Shown here: positions 34,138-43,061 of the stretch, in pieces
Numbering within the stretch: the stretch's first letter is position 1
Layout: every line of letters starts with the position of its first letter
Assembly: GCF_900103405.1 (NCBI RefSeq)
Contig: NZ_FNHX01000001.1
Span: 248,001-312,000, forward strand
Direction: 5' to 3'
From: Polaromonas sp. JS666
GTDB taxonomy: Bacteria; Pseudomonadota; Gammaproteobacteria; Burkholderiales; Burkholderiaceae_C
DNA: 64,000 bases
The notes under the pieces: model-generated
The model's input: the letters and a program-made list of their open reading frames with translations, nothing else
What the model was told of the DNA's origin: nothing
Databases searched by the model: none
Program-made: the position numbers and the translations under genes

Positions 34138-35778
34138 ATGAACCCCACCCATGAAGTCTTCAACCAGCCCGCGCCGCTGTCGGACTACAACCTGCTGGCC
34201 ACCAACCGGCCGCTGCGCGACGCGCTGAAGTTCAACGCGCCCGGCCTGGACAGCACGGAACTGGGCCAGCTGGGCGCCGCGCTGGGCAGCAGCGCCATGC
34301 AAACCCATGCGCGCCTGGCCAATGTGCATGGGCCGGTGCTGCACAGCCACGACCGCTTCGGGCGGCGTGTGGACCAGGTGGAGTTTCATCCGAGCTACCA
34401 CACACTCATGAAGCTGGCGACGGGTGCGGGCCTGCATGGCACGCCGTGGACTGATGAAGAGCCGTCCGCCCATGTGCGGCGCGCGGCGGGCTTTATGCTC
34501 TTCACCGAGCTCGAGCCCTCCATCCTGTGCCCCATCTCCATGAGCTACGCGGCCACACCCGCGCTGCGCGGCAACACCGCCATCTACGCCGACTGGGGCC
34601 CCAAGCTGGCCAGCCGCGCTTACGACCCCGAACTCAAGCCCTGGCAGGCCAAGGCCGGCCTCACCATGGGCATGGGCATGACGGAAAAGCAGGGCGGCTC
34701 CGACGTGCGGGCCAATACCACGCGGGCCGAACCCTCGGGCCGCGACGGCTGGGGCGAACGTTATGCCATCACCGGCCACAAATGGTTTTTCTCGGCGCCG
34801 ATGTGCGACGCCTTCCTGGTGCTGGCCCAGACCCCAAGCGGCCTGAGCTGCTTTTTCCTGCCGCGCGTGCTGCCCGACGGCGGTCTCAACGCCATCCGCA
34901 TCCAGCGCCTGAAGGACAAACTCGGCAACAAGGCCAACGCCAGCTCCGAAGTGGAGTTCGAAGGCGCCCAGGCCTGGCTGGTCGGTGAGGAAGGCCGCGG
35001 CATTCCGCAGATTCTGGAGATGGGCACCATGACGCGGCTGGACTGCGCCCTGGGCACCAGCGGCCTGATGCGGCAAGCGCTGGCCCTGGCGCTGAACCAT
35101 ACCTCCCAGCGCAAGGCCTTCGGCAAGCTGCTGGTGGAGCAGCCGCTGATGCGCAATGTGCTGGCCGACCTGGCGCTCGAATCCGAAGCCGCCACGGCGC
35201 TGGCGATTCGCCTGGCCCGGGCCTTCGACCGCCCGGGCGATGCCCATGAGGCCGCCATGGCGCGCCTCTTGACGCCGGTTGCCAAGTTCTGGATCTGCAA
35301 GCGCGGCAGCCACTTCGCGCAGGAGGCCATGGAATGCCTGGGTGGCAACGGTTACGTGGAGGAGGGCGGCGAAGGCATCATGGCGCGCGTCTACCGCGAA
35401 ATGCCGCTCAACTCGATTTGGGAAGGCGCGGGCAACATCATGGCGCTGGACTTGCTGCGCGCCTTGCGCAAGGCCGATGCCGTGGCCGCGCTGGCGCAGG
35501 AAGTTGCCACCGCCAAGGGCGCGCACCCGGCACTGGACAAGCTGGCCGCCGCCTTGCCCACGCGCATCGAAGAGATGGCCACCGAAATTGAGGCGCGCCG
35601 CCTCGCGCAGGACGTGGCGCTCGCGGTACAGGCCGCGCTGCTGTTGCAGACGGCACCCGTGGCCGTCTTCGGCGCCTTTTGTGATTCGCGCCTGGCCGGC
35701 AACTGGGGCCAGTCCTTCGGCACGCTGGGCGCCGGCACCGATTTCGACGCCATCATCGCGCGGGCCATGCCTCGTTAA
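34138..35778 (+). CDS. Acyl-CoA dehydrogenase, AidB/isovaleryl-type
   Basis: The product is 546 residues. The N-terminal domain specific to AidB-like proteins (NPTHEVFNQPAPLSDYN, YHTLMKLATG) is followed by the FAD site GMGMTEKQGGSDVRANTT and the C-terminal part (LGGNGYVEEGGEGIMARVYREMPLNSIWEGAGN). E. coli AidB protects DNA during alkylation stress. Within a lipid-oxidation block, a metabolic dehydrogenase role is equally plausible. A full AGGAGG ribosome site precedes the ATG. Confidence 0.92.
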   Translation: MNPTHEVFNQPAPLSDYNLLATNRPLRDALKFNAPGLDSTELGQLGAALGSSAMQTHARLANVHGPVLHSHDRFGRRVDQVEFHPSYHTLMKLATGAGLHGTPWTDEEPSAHVRRAAGFMLFTELEPSILCPISMSYAATPALRGNTAIYADWGPKLASRAYDPELKPWQAKAGLTMGMGMTEKQGGSDVRANTTRAEPSGRDGWGERYAITGHKWFFSAPMCDAFLVLAQTPSGLSCFFLPRVLPDGGLNAIRIQRLKDKLGNKANASSEVEFEGAQAWLVGEEGRGIPQILEMGTMTRLDCALGTSGLMRQALALALNHTSQRKAFGKLLVEQPLMRNVLADLALESEAATALAIRLARAFDRPGDAHEAAMARLLTPVAKFWICKRGSHFAQEAMECLGGNGYVEEGGEGIMARVYREMPLNSIWEGAGNIMALDLLRALRKADAVAALAQEVATAKGAHPALDKLAAALPTRIEEMATEIEARRLAQDVALAVQAALLLQTAPVAVFGAFCDSRLAGNWGQSFGTLGAGTDFDAIIARAMPR

Positions 35779-35804
35779 TTCCACAAAAAATCCCGGAGAC
35801 ACCC

Positions 35805-36743
35805 ATGAGCGAACTGATTCTTCACCACTACCCCACATCGCCCTTTGCCGAAAAAACGCGGCTGATGCTGGGCTACAAAAACCTGGCCTGGAAGTCCGTC
35901 ATCATCCCGATGATCATGCCCAAGCCCGACGTGGTGGCGCTCACGGGCGGCTACCGCAAGACACCCATACTGCAGATAGGCGCCGACATTTATTGCGACA
36001 CCGCGCTGATCAGCGACGTGCTCGAGCACCTGCAGCCCTCGCCCAGCGTTTACCCCGAACCCAGCAAAGGCCTGGCGCGCACGCTGGCGCACTGGGCCGA
36101 TAACACGCTGTTCTGGACCTCGATGGCCTACAACAGCCAGCCCAAGGGCATTGCGCAGATCTTCGAAAAAGCGCCGCCCGAAGCCGCGCGCGCCTTTGGC
36201 GAAGACCGTAAGGCCATGAGCTTCGGCATGCCGCGCCTGCGTGCCGGCGATGCCGCGGCGGCCTACAAGTCCTACCTGCGGCGCATCTCCGACATGCTGG
36301 ACGACAGGCCTTTCCTGCTGGGTGAAGTGCCCTGCATCGCCGATTTTGCGATGTACCACCCGCTGTGGTTCACGCGGGTGCAAACCCCGGTGCTTGCCGG
36401 CATCCTCAAGCTCACGCCGGCCGTGCTGGACTGGATGGACCGCATGGCCGCCATAGGCCAAGGCAGCTCTGAAAAACTCAGCTCCACCGACGCCATCGCC
36501 GTGGCCGCCGCCGCCACGCCCGCGCCGCTGCACGACGAGCTGTTCCAGGACGAGCATGGCATCCCGCTGGGCACCGTGGTGCGGATCACCAGCGAAAGCT
36601 TCGGCCCCGAGCCCACCGAAGGCGAGCTGATCGCCGCCACGCGTATGCATTACACGCTGCGCCGCAGCGACCCGCGCGCCGGCACTGTGCATGTGCATTT
36701 CCCGCGCATAGGCTATTCGCTCAAAGCCGCCACCCCGGCATGA
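35805..36743 (+). CDS. Glutathione S-transferase family protein with extra C-terminal domain
   Basis: The product is 312 residues. Residues 1-80 are a thioredoxin-like GST N-domain (HHYPTSPFAEKTRLMLG, TPILQIGADIYCDTALI), and about 85-220 an all-helical GST C-domain (GEVPCIADFAMYHPLWF). A further 75 residues or so carry DEHGIPLGTVVRI and end VHVHFPRIGYSL; they are beyond a normal 200-230 residue GST and look like a small beta-rich addition. The stop overlaps the next gene (ATGA). Confidence 0.85.
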   Translation: MSELILHHYPTSPFAEKTRLMLGYKNLAWKSVIIPMIMPKPDVVALTGGYRKTPILQIGADIYCDTALISDVLEHLQPSPSVYPEPSKGLARTLAHWADNTLFWTSMAYNSQPKGIAQIFEKAPPEAARAFGEDRKAMSFGMPRLRAGDAAAAYKSYLRRISDMLDDRPFLLGEVPCIADFAMYHPLWFTRVQTPVLAGILKLTPAVLDWMDRMAAIGQGSSEKLSSTDAIAVAAAATPAPLHDELFQDEHGIPLGTVVRITSESFGPEPTEGELIAATRMHYTLRRSDPRAGTVHVHFPRIGYSLKAATPA

Positions 36744-37198
36744 GCCAGGGCACCATCACCTGGCGTTTTCTGCCCTTCAGCGCGCTGAACACGCTGGAGC
36801 TTTACGAACTGCTGCAGCTGCGCAGCGAGGTCTTTGTGCTGGAACAGGCCTGCGCCTTCCAGGACCTGGACGGCGCCGACAGCGAGGCCATGCATTTGCT
36901 GGGTGTGTGGGACGGCCGTTTGGCCGCTTATGCGCGCTGTTTTGCCGCCGGCGTGAAATTCGCCGAGGCCAGCATAGGCCGCGTCGTTACCCATGCCTCG
37001 GCGCGCGGAGGCGGAATCGGCCATGTGCTGATGAAAGAGGCCATTGATCGCCTGCAAGCGCACTGGGGCCCGCAAGCCATACGCATAGGCGCCCAGGCGA
37101 GGCTCGAAAAGTTCTACAACCAGCACGGCTTTGTGCAGAACGGCCAGCCCTATATCGAAGACGGCATACCGCACATCGAGATGCCGCGGGCGGCCTGA
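36740..37198 (+). CDS. GNAT N-acetyltransferase, ElaA-like
   Basis: The product is 152 residues, and the start overlaps the GST stop. It has the ElaA-type opening ELLQLRSEVFVLEQACAFQDLDG, an acetyl-CoA-binding stretch (IGRVVTHASARGGGIGHVL), and the ending FVQNGQPYIEDGIPHIEM. Members transfer acetyl groups to small amines; the substrate is unknown. The same type of domain recurs as the C-terminal half of the protein at 52338-53195, so the window holds two related copies. Confidence 0.9.
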   Translation: MSQGTITWRFLPFSALNTLELYELLQLRSEVFVLEQACAFQDLDGADSEAMHLLGVWDGRLAAYARCFAAGVKFAEASIGRVVTHASARGGGIGHVLMKEAIDRLQAHWGPQAIRIGAQARLEKFYNQHGFVQNGQPYIEDGIPHIEMPRAA

Positions 37199-37290
37199 GG
37201 GGCCCGAACGACCTGAGTTCCCTGGGTGACACGCGCAAGGGCGCGCCTCATGGACAATTTTCCCATTCAAGCTATCAAGGAAGACACGCA

Positions 37291-38196
37291 ATGATCACGG
37301 ACTTCAAAGGCAAAACTGCGGTGCTGACCGGCGCGGGCTCCGGCTTCGGCCTGGAATGCGCGCGCCTGGGCGCCAAGCTGGGCATGAACCTGGTGCTGGT
37401 CGATGTGCAGCAGGATGCGTTGGACAAGGCCGAGGCGGAAATGAAGGCCGCCGACGCCCAGGTGCTGTCCTTCAAGCTCGACGTCTCCAGTGCCGACCAG
37501 ATGGATGCCATGGGCAAGGCCGTGTTCGAGCGCTTCGGCGCGCCGCACTTCGTCTTCAACAACGCCGGCGTGGGCGCAGGCGGCCTGATCTGGGAGAACA
37601 GCCTCAAGGATTGGGAATGGGTGATGGGCGTCAACGTCATGGGCGTGGTGCACGGCGTGCGCATCTTCACGCCCATGATGCTCGAAGCCGCCGCCAAGGA
37701 CCCGTCCTGGCAAGGCCACATCGTCAACACCGCCAGCATGGCCGGCCTGCTGAACCCGCCGAATATGGGTGTCTACAACGTCAGCAAGCACGCGGTCGTG
37801 GCTCTCAGCGAAACCCTGTACCAGGACCTGGGCCTGGTGACCGACCAGGTCGGCGCTTCGGTGCTGTGCCCCTTCTTTGTGGCCACCGGCATAGGCATGA
37901 GCCACCGCAACCGCCCGGCCGATCTCGCCGCCGGCAAGCCCACCAAAAGCCAGATGATCCAGCAGGCCATGACCGGCAAGGCCGTGGGTTCCGGCAAGGT
38001 CACTGCGGCCGACGTGGCGCAGCTGGTGTTTGACGCCATTGCCAACAACCAGTTCTACATCTACAGCCACCCCAAGGCCATCCATTCGGTGCAGACGCGC
38101 CTGGAAGACGTGCTGCAGGCGCGCAACCCGACCGACCCCTTTGCCGACAAGCCCGAGATAGGCCAGCAACTGAAGGCCGCCTTGCGCGGCGCTTGA
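37291..38196 (+). CDS. Short-chain dehydrogenase/reductase, extended (about 300 residues)
   Basis: The product is 301 residues. The nucleotide motif is TGAGSGFGLECARLGA near residues 11-26; NNAGVGAGGLIWENS follows, and the catalytic Tyr-Lys is in YNVSKHAVVALSE. The C-terminal 60 residues (IYSHPKAIHSVQTRLEDVL) extend beyond a minimal SDR. CAAGGAAGA precedes the ATG. Its stop overlaps the start of the downstream hydrolase (TGATG). Confidence 0.9.
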   Translation: MITDFKGKTAVLTGAGSGFGLECARLGAKLGMNLVLVDVQQDALDKAEAEMKAADAQVLSFKLDVSSADQMDAMGKAVFERFGAPHFVFNNAGVGAGGLIWENSLKDWEWVMGVNVMGVVHGVRIFTPMMLEAAAKDPSWQGHIVNTASMAGLLNPPNMGVYNVSKHAVVALSETLYQDLGLVTDQVGASVLCPFFVATGIGMSHRNRPADLAAGKPTKSQMIQQAMTGKAVGSGKVTAADVAQLVFDAIANNQFYIYSHPKAIHSVQTRLEDVLQARNPTDPFADKPEIGQQLKAALRGA

Positions 38197-39035
38197 TGCG
38201 CCGCATCTGCCTGACCCTGGCCGGCTTGCTGCTGGCCGGTTTGCCCTGGGCCGCCCTGGCCCAGCAGGCCACATGCCCTGACGGCAAAAAGGCCGACGGT
38301 GTGGAGCGGGCAGGGAACAGCCGGCATTGCCTGGTGATACGCACGCTGGCGCCCAGCCAGGCCTCGGCCCGTACTGCGCCCAAGGTGCTGGTCGTCTTCC
38401 TGCATGGCGACAACGGCGGGCGCACCGAACTCAAGGCCGACAGCGGCGCGGCCGCCATGCTCGCGGAGAAACTCCAGGTCGTCACGGTAGCGCTGCAAAG
38501 GCCAGGCTATAGCAGCGAACTGGGCCGGTCCGACGGCCAGTCCAGCCCGGGCGATGACGACTACACGCCGCAGAACATCGAGATCGTCGCCGCGGCTCTG
38601 GCCCAGTTGCGCAGCCTCAATCCCACCAAAAAAATCCTGCTGGTCGGCCATTCGGGTGGCGCGGCCATCGCGGCGCTGCTGGCCGGCCGTTTCCCCGGCA
38701 GCGCCGACGCCTACCTGCTGGCCGCATGCCCCTGTGATGTGCCCGCGTGGCGGCAGTGGCGGGCCGGTTCGGCCGGCAAGAAGGGCGCCTGGACCAGCCT
38801 GTCACCGCTGGCCGAAGCCGGCAAGCTGCCTCCCGCCACGCTAATCAGCCTGGTCGTCGGCAACAAGGACGAAAATACCTTGCCCCTGTTCAGCGAAAGC
38901 TACGCCAGGGCCGTGCAGGCGCGCGGCCTCAAGACCCGGGTGACCTATGCGATGAACGCCACCCATGTGTCGGTGCTGCGCTCGCCCGAATTCTTCATGC
39001 TCGCGGGGGAATTGGCCGAAACGCTGTCGAAATAG
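38196..39035 (+). CDS. Secreted alpha/beta-hydrolase
   Basis: The product is 279 residues from the ATG overlapping the SDR stop. A signal peptide (cleavage after ALAQ near residue 24) is followed by VLVVFLHGDNGGRTE (oxyanion region), the nucleophile elbow LLVGHSGGAAIAALLAG with the Ser near residue 151, and a late His in NATHVSVLRSP. It resembles periplasmic esterases or dienelactone-hydrolase-like proteins. The substrate is unknown. Confidence 0.82.
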   Translation: MRRICLTLAGLLLAGLPWAALAQQATCPDGKKADGVERAGNSRHCLVIRTLAPSQASARTAPKVLVVFLHGDNGGRTELKADSGAAAMLAEKLQVVTVALQRPGYSSELGRSDGQSSPGDDDYTPQNIEIVAAALAQLRSLNPTKKILLVGHSGGAAIAALLAGRFPGSADAYLLAACPCDVPAWRQWRAGSAGKKGAWTSLSPLAEAGKLPPATLISLVVGNKDENTLPLFSESYARAVQARGLKTRVTYAMNATHVSVLRSPEFFMLAGELAETLSK

Positions 39036-39081
39036 GCGGGCTCGGCTATTCTTGGCCTTTCGTTCACCAACGGCCGCCATC

Positions 39082-39675
39082 ATGCCCAAACCATTGTTCT
39101 CGTTTTTTGCCGCCGCGCTGACGGCCTGCACCTTGCTGCTGGCCGGTTGCAACGACGCCCCCGAGGCTTCCACCCCCAAAACCGCGGCGGCCGCGCCCGT
39201 CTCGGTGGAAGCCATCGCGGCCGAGGCCAAGGGTTTTATCGCCGGCTCGCAAATGAGCAAGCGCACCGTCTATGTGTTTTTCGACGCGCAGTGCCCGCAC
39301 TGCGCCGTGCTGTGGGAGGCCGCCAAGCCGCTCAAATCCCAGGCCAAGTTTGTCTGGATTCCCGTCGGCATCCTCAACGCCGCCAGCACCTCGCAAGGCG
39401 CCACCCTGCTGGCCGCCGGCGACCCGGTGGCGGCCATGGATGAACACGAAGCGTCCATGAAAGCAGGGCGGGGCGGCATCAGCGCGGCCAGCAGCATAGA
39501 CCCGCAAAAAGACGCCGTCGCCAAAAACACCGCGCTGATGACCCGCATGGGTTTCAGTGGCATCCCCAGCATCGTCGGCACCCATGCGCAGACCGGCGCT
39601 GTGGTGTCGCAAGAAGGTGCCTTGCCTACGGCTGCGCTGGCGGAGTTGCTGGGTTTGCAGGTGCCAGCGCAGTAG
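39082..39675 (+). CDS. Thiol:disulfide interchange lipoprotein (DsbG/DsbC-like, thioredoxin fold)
   Basis: The product is 197 residues from the ATG at 39082. The lipobox LLLAGC gives acylation near residue 22. A linker leads to the active site FFDAQCPHCAVLW (CPHC, near residues 72-75) and a cis-Pro loop GFSGIPSIV. The CPHC pair and the size fit a DsbG/DsbC catalytic domain without the dimerisation domain, tethered to the membrane. It probably acts in periplasmic disulfide isomerisation or reduction. Confidence 0.85.
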   Translation: MPKPLFSFFAAALTACTLLLAGCNDAPEASTPKTAAAAPVSVEAIAAEAKGFIAGSQMSKRTVYVFFDAQCPHCAVLWEAAKPLKSQAKFVWIPVGILNAASTSQGATLLAAGDPVAAMDEHEASMKAGRGGISAASSIDPQKDAVAKNTALMTRMGFSGIPSIVGTHAQTGAVVSQEGALPTAALAELLGLQVPAQ

Positions 39676-39717
39676 GGTGGATCAGTATCAACTGGTGGCC
39701 GCAACCCAGGTCCATGC

Positions 39718-40062
39718 TCACCGAATGATTTTCCCAGACAAGAGCGAGACAGGCCGCTCTGCGTGTGGCGCGCTCGCCCCATTGCTTCCCAAATTGCAGC
39801 GCCATGACCCGGCCAGCCACAAAGCCACGGTCTCTTCATGCGCCTGCTGAATCGCGCTGAGGATGTCGTGGCCCTCGATGTCCTCGTTCGGCCATCTGGC
39901 GGGTTCACGGCAGCAGAGCTGTCCGCGGTGGTCGGTGTGGAAAACATCACCGGGTAGTTCCGCCACTGGCATGCCGTCGCCCTTGAACGCCTGGCGGCGC
40001 CACTGGGTGCCCGCCATGTTGGCCGGGTGAGGCAGGTTTTTGTTGAGCAGGTGTTCGTGCAT
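39718..40062 (-). CDS. Hypothetical protein, 114 residues
   Basis: An open frame with a good ribosome site (AAGGAG eight bases before the ATG at 40062). The product is soluble, rich in His, Trp and Arg, with WRRQAFKGDGMPVAELPGD near the N terminus and a predicted helix around HDILSAIQQAHEETVALWL. I do not recognise the family. Opposite it on the plus strand nothing is plausible. It is isolated between two well-known genes and could be a short transferred gene. Confidence 0.5.
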   Translation of the reverse strand: MHEHLLNKNLPHPANMAGTQWRRQAFKGDGMPVAELPGDVFHTDHRGQLCCREPARWPNEDIEGHDILSAIQQAHEETVALWLAGSWRCNLGSNGASAPHAERPVSLLSGKIIR

Positions 40063-40302
40063 TTCCTGGACTCCTTCGCGGTTGACGGCGTGGATGTCTT
40101 GCGGGCCTTCCGGGATTTCACCGGGACGATATGCGGTTTTTCAACGCAAGACGGCTTGACCGCTGCGGAGCTTATTCTCTGCGCGCCACGCCTGCTGGGC
40201 TATCGTTACTTCTTTGTCCGTAGGCGGACAGAGTTTAGGAGTTTGGGTGATATTCACCTTCAAGCCGGGCGTGCGCGACCCCCGGCCTGGGCTTCCCCTG
40301 CC
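40063..40302. other. Gap upstream of the 114-residue hypothetical gene
   Basis: These 240 bases have no supported gene. They hold a small inverted repeat, GTCCG/CGGAC, around 40216-40229 and would contain the promoter of the minus-strand hypothetical gene and the region after serA. No clear terminator was seen. Confidence 0.4.
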
Positions 40303-41532
40303 TTAGAACAACACGCGGCTGCGGATGGTGCCCGGCACCTCGGCCAGCTTGGCCAGCGCCATGTCGGAGTGCGCGGCGTCGATGTCGATCACCACATAGC
40401 CCACGGCCTCATTGGTCTGCAGGTACTGCGAGGCGATGTTGATGCCGTTGCTGGCGAACACCTTGTTGATCTCCGACAGCACGCCGGGCACGTTGCGGTG
40501 AATGTGCAGAAGGCGGTGTTTGCCCGGGTGGGCCGGTAGCGCGACTTCGGGGAAATTGACGGACGAGGTCGAGGTGCCGTTGTCGCTGTACTTCACGAGT
40601 TTTTCGGCGACTTCTATGCCTATGTTTTCCTGGGCTTCCATGGTGGAGCCGCCCACATGCGGCGTCAGGATCACGTTGTCCAGGCCGCGCAGGGGCGACT
40701 CGAAGATGTCCTTGTTGCTGCGCGGCTCCACGGGGAAGACGTCGATCGCGGCGCCCAGCAGCTGTTTGTTTTTCAGGGCCTGGGCCAGCGGCTCGATCTC
40801 CACCACCGTGCCGCGCGAGGCATTGATCAGCACGCCGCCGGGTTTGATGGCGGCGATTTCGGCCGCGCCTATCATCCACTGCGTGGCCTGGGTTTCGGGT
40901 ACATGCAGGCTCACGACGTCGGACTGGGCCAGCAAATCCTTGAGCTGGGCCACCTGGCGCGCATTGCCCAGGGGCAGCTTGGTGACCACGTCGAAGAAGA
41001 CCACGTGCATGCCCAGGGCCTCGGCCAGCACCGAGAGCTGCGTGCCAATGGAGCCGTAGCCGACGATGCCTAAAGTCTTGCCGCGGATTTCATACGCGTT
41101 CTCGGCCGACTTGAGCCAGCCGCCGCGGTGCGCGACCGCGCTTTTTTCGGGCACGCCGCGCAGCAGCAGGATGGCCTCGGCCAGCACCAGCTCGGCCACC
41201 GAGCGGGTGTTGGAGTAGGGCGCGTTAAACACCGCGATGCCGCGCTCGCGGGCGGCGACCAGGTCAACCTGGTTGGTGCCTATGCAGAAGCAGCCGACAG
41301 CAGCCAGCTTGGATGCCTGGGCGAAGACCTCGGCCGTGAGCTGGGTGCGCGAGCGTATGCCGACAAAATGCACGTCGGCGATCTTGGCCTTGAGCTCGTC
41401 GTCGGGCAGTGCGCCGGACAGGCTTTCAATATTGGAGTAGCCTGCGGCCTTGAGAACCTCCACGGCGGAGGGGTGTATGCCCTCCAGCAGCAGGAACTTG
41501 ATTTTGTGCTTGTCGACCGAGGTTTTGTTCAT
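40303..41532 (-). CDS. serA: D-3-phosphoglycerate dehydrogenase SerA
   Basis: Catalyses the first step of serine synthesis. The product is 409 residues from the ATG at 41532. It has GIRSRTQLTAEVF, the NAD-binding GKTLGIVGYGSIGTQLSV near residue 155, the active-site HVGGST around 290, and a C-terminal ACT domain (about 335-409, HRNVPGVLSEINKVFASNG) that binds serine for feedback inhibition. The domain order equals the E. coli-type enzyme. Confidence 0.96.
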   Translation of the reverse strand: MNKTSVDKHKIKFLLLEGIHPSAVEVLKAAGYSNIESLSGALPDDELKAKIADVHFVGIRSRTQLTAEVFAQASKLAAVGCFCIGTNQVDLVAARERGIAVFNAPYSNTRSVAELVLAEAILLLRGVPEKSAVAHRGGWLKSAENAYEIRGKTLGIVGYGSIGTQLSVLAEALGMHVVFFDVVTKLPLGNARQVAQLKDLLAQSDVVSLHVPETQATQWMIGAAEIAAIKPGGVLINASRGTVVEIEPLAQALKNKQLLGAAIDVFPVEPRSNKDIFESPLRGLDNVILTPHVGGSTMEAQENIGIEVAEKLVKYSDNGTSTSSVNFPEVALPAHPGKHRLLHIHRNVPGVLSEINKVFASNGINIASQYLQTNEAVGYVVIDIDAAHSDMALAKLAEVPGTIRSRVLF

Positions 41533-41601
41533 GGAGGCGGGCAGGCAATGAGTGGATGGCCACCCAGTATGACGCATGCCAAATACCCATGCTGCGCTGC
41601 G

Positions 41602-42087
41602 TCATTCCAGTACCCGGCCCGTCGGAGGGTAGTCGCGCGACAGCACCTGCTCGTCCGTGAGGTCCTGGCCCTGCCAGATCGTGACTTCCGAGGCTCCCGC
41701 GCCCAGGGCCATTTCATGCAAGGCCCGTATCTCTATTTGGGTGAAGCCGCCGGCCGGGTCGCCCTGAGGATGGAAGACCATGCGGGGCGCGGCGGCGAGG
41801 AGATGGCTTTTGGGCAGCTTCTTGATGAAGGCCTTGAGCAACTGCTGGCCCAGCGTGAAGTCGGACACCAGGGTGCGCGGGTGGCTGAAAGGATTGCTCA
41901 CCAGTGCCGAACTGCTGGACTTGTAGGGGGCCGCTTCATCGCCGGCGCCCAGCACCTTGGGCTTGGGCCCGCGCGAGATGGCAATTTCGGGCACTTCGGA
42001 AACAAAGGCGCCGGTTTTGACGTTGCGCACTGTCAGGCGAGAAGGCGACAGGCGTATATACAGGGGTGTCTGGAAAAGATCGAGCAT
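41602..42087 (-). CDS. Truncated MreB/actin-like protein (N-terminal half only)
   Basis: The product is 161 residues. It aligns by eye with roughly the first 170 residues of MreB: a beta-rich start with TGAFVSEVPEIAISR, then a helix DFTLGQQLLKAFIKKL, and IRALHEMALGAGASEVTIW matching the MreB segment that ends in the EP-containing loop. The phosphate-1 loop (DLGTANT in MreB) is replaced by RLSPSR, and everything after, including the second phosphate loop and adenosine site, is missing. There is no frameshifted remainder downstream. It reads as a complete small gene rather than a broken one, and probably does not bind ATP. Confidence 0.7.
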   Translation of the reverse strand: MLDLFQTPLYIRLSPSRLTVRNVKTGAFVSEVPEIAISRGPKPKVLGAGDEAAPYKSSSSALVSNPFSHPRTLVSDFTLGQQLLKAFIKKLPKSHLLAAAPRMVFHPQGDPAGGFTQIEIRALHEMALGAGASEVTIWQGQDLTDEQVLSRDYPPTGRVLE

Positions 42088-42110
42088 GGTGCGAAAAATC
42101 CCGGTGAAAT

Positions 42111-42629
42111 TCAGCCTTCAGAAAAAACGGCTTTCAGCGCCGCCAGCAGCCTGGCGCCCGCCAGCTTGAGCCGCGTCTTCAGGCGGCGTGCCACGCGCCA
42201 GGCCCAGGAAGCCCTGGCCTGCGCGATGAGCTTGTCCTTCCAGGCCTTCCAGGGTGTGTAGAGCCGCGCGAACCAGGCCATGCGCATCAGTGCCGGTTGT
42301 GTCAGCTGGAACAGGCGTGCCGCCATCGCCGTTCCCGCGATCTTCGCAGCAAGAATCAAGCCCAAACCAATGGTGATGTGGCCCTGGCCGAAGAGGTACA
42401 GCGCCAGCAGCTTGATGGGAATCAGCGCGAGCACGGGCACACCGAAGGCCAGCAGCGCGGCCCAGGGCGGCAAGCCGGTGATGAACCGCTCGAGCCTGCC
42501 CCACCAGGGCAACCGGCCCAGCGCCGCGAAGGCGGCGGCCAGCGGTTCCCAGCCCCATTCCTCAAACAGCAGGAACAGGGCAACGGGGGCCAGCAGCAGG
42601 CTTCGCAGTATTTTTTTGAGGGTGTTCAC
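42111..42629 (-). CDS. Membrane protein, unknown function
   Basis: The product is 172 residues. Hydrophobic segments lie near residues 7-25, 50-80 and 85-105, followed by a long basic amphipathic tail (ARASWAWRVARRLKTRLK). Homologues in Burkholderiales are annotated only as transmembrane proteins, as far as I recall. It is one of a minus-strand run of small envelope genes (41602-42992) spaced by 10-25 bases, so it is probably in one transcript with them. Confidence 0.75.
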   Translation of the reverse strand: MNTLKKILRSLLLAPVALFLLFEEWGWEPLAAAFAALGRLPWWGRLERFITGLPPWAALLAFGVPVLALIPIKLLALYLFGQGHITIGLGLILAAKIAGTAMAARLFQLTQPALMRMAWFARLYTPWKAWKDKLIAQARASWAWRVARRLKTRLKLAGARLLAALKAVFSEG

Positions 42630-42641
42630 GCGGGCTTGGGC

Positions 42642-42992
42642 TCAGAAGGACGAGGGATAGGCGCGGCTCCATCCCAGCAGCAGCGCACCTGCCGCCACGG
42701 CCCAGGCCAGGGTGGCGGCGGCCAGTGTCACCGTGAGCGAGGCGCGTATGCTGAGCCAGTACACCGCAAGTAGGTAAGTCGCATAAGGAATCAGCGACCA
42801 CAGGCCGAACAGCGCGGTGGCGCGCAGGTCGGCGGCGCTGCGCTCGCTGCCCACCATGTAGTGCGCGATCAGCGCGAAGGTGGGAAACAGCGGCACCAGG
42901 CCGGCAATGACAAAGTTGCGCGAGCGGGACAGCAGGGCGATCAGCAGCACGGCCAGCGCGCCCAGCAGGCATTTGAGGAACAGCGAGATCAT
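42642..42992 (-). CDS. GlpM-like small inner membrane protein
   Basis: The product is 116 residues from the ATG at 42992, with four hydrophobic helices. The opening LFLKCLLGALAVLLIALLSR and the run NFVIAGLVPLFPTFALIAH correspond to the GlpM family, described in pseudomonads as affecting alginate and glycerol metabolism. An upstream in-frame start at 43019 would add nine residues. It is followed 12 bases later by the membrane-protein gene at 42111-42629. Confidence 0.82.
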   Translation of the reverse strand: MISLFLKCLLGALAVLLIALLSRSRNFVIAGLVPLFPTFALIAHYMVGSERSAADLRATALFGLWSLIPYATYLLAVYWLSIRASLTVTLAAATLAWAVAAGALLLGWSRAYPSSF

Positions 42993-43061
42993 GCGAAAGA
43001 AAGGCGTGCGGGGCGGCAAGAGGGCATGCGGCAGAGTTTAGCGAAGGCCGGGCGGCGGGCT

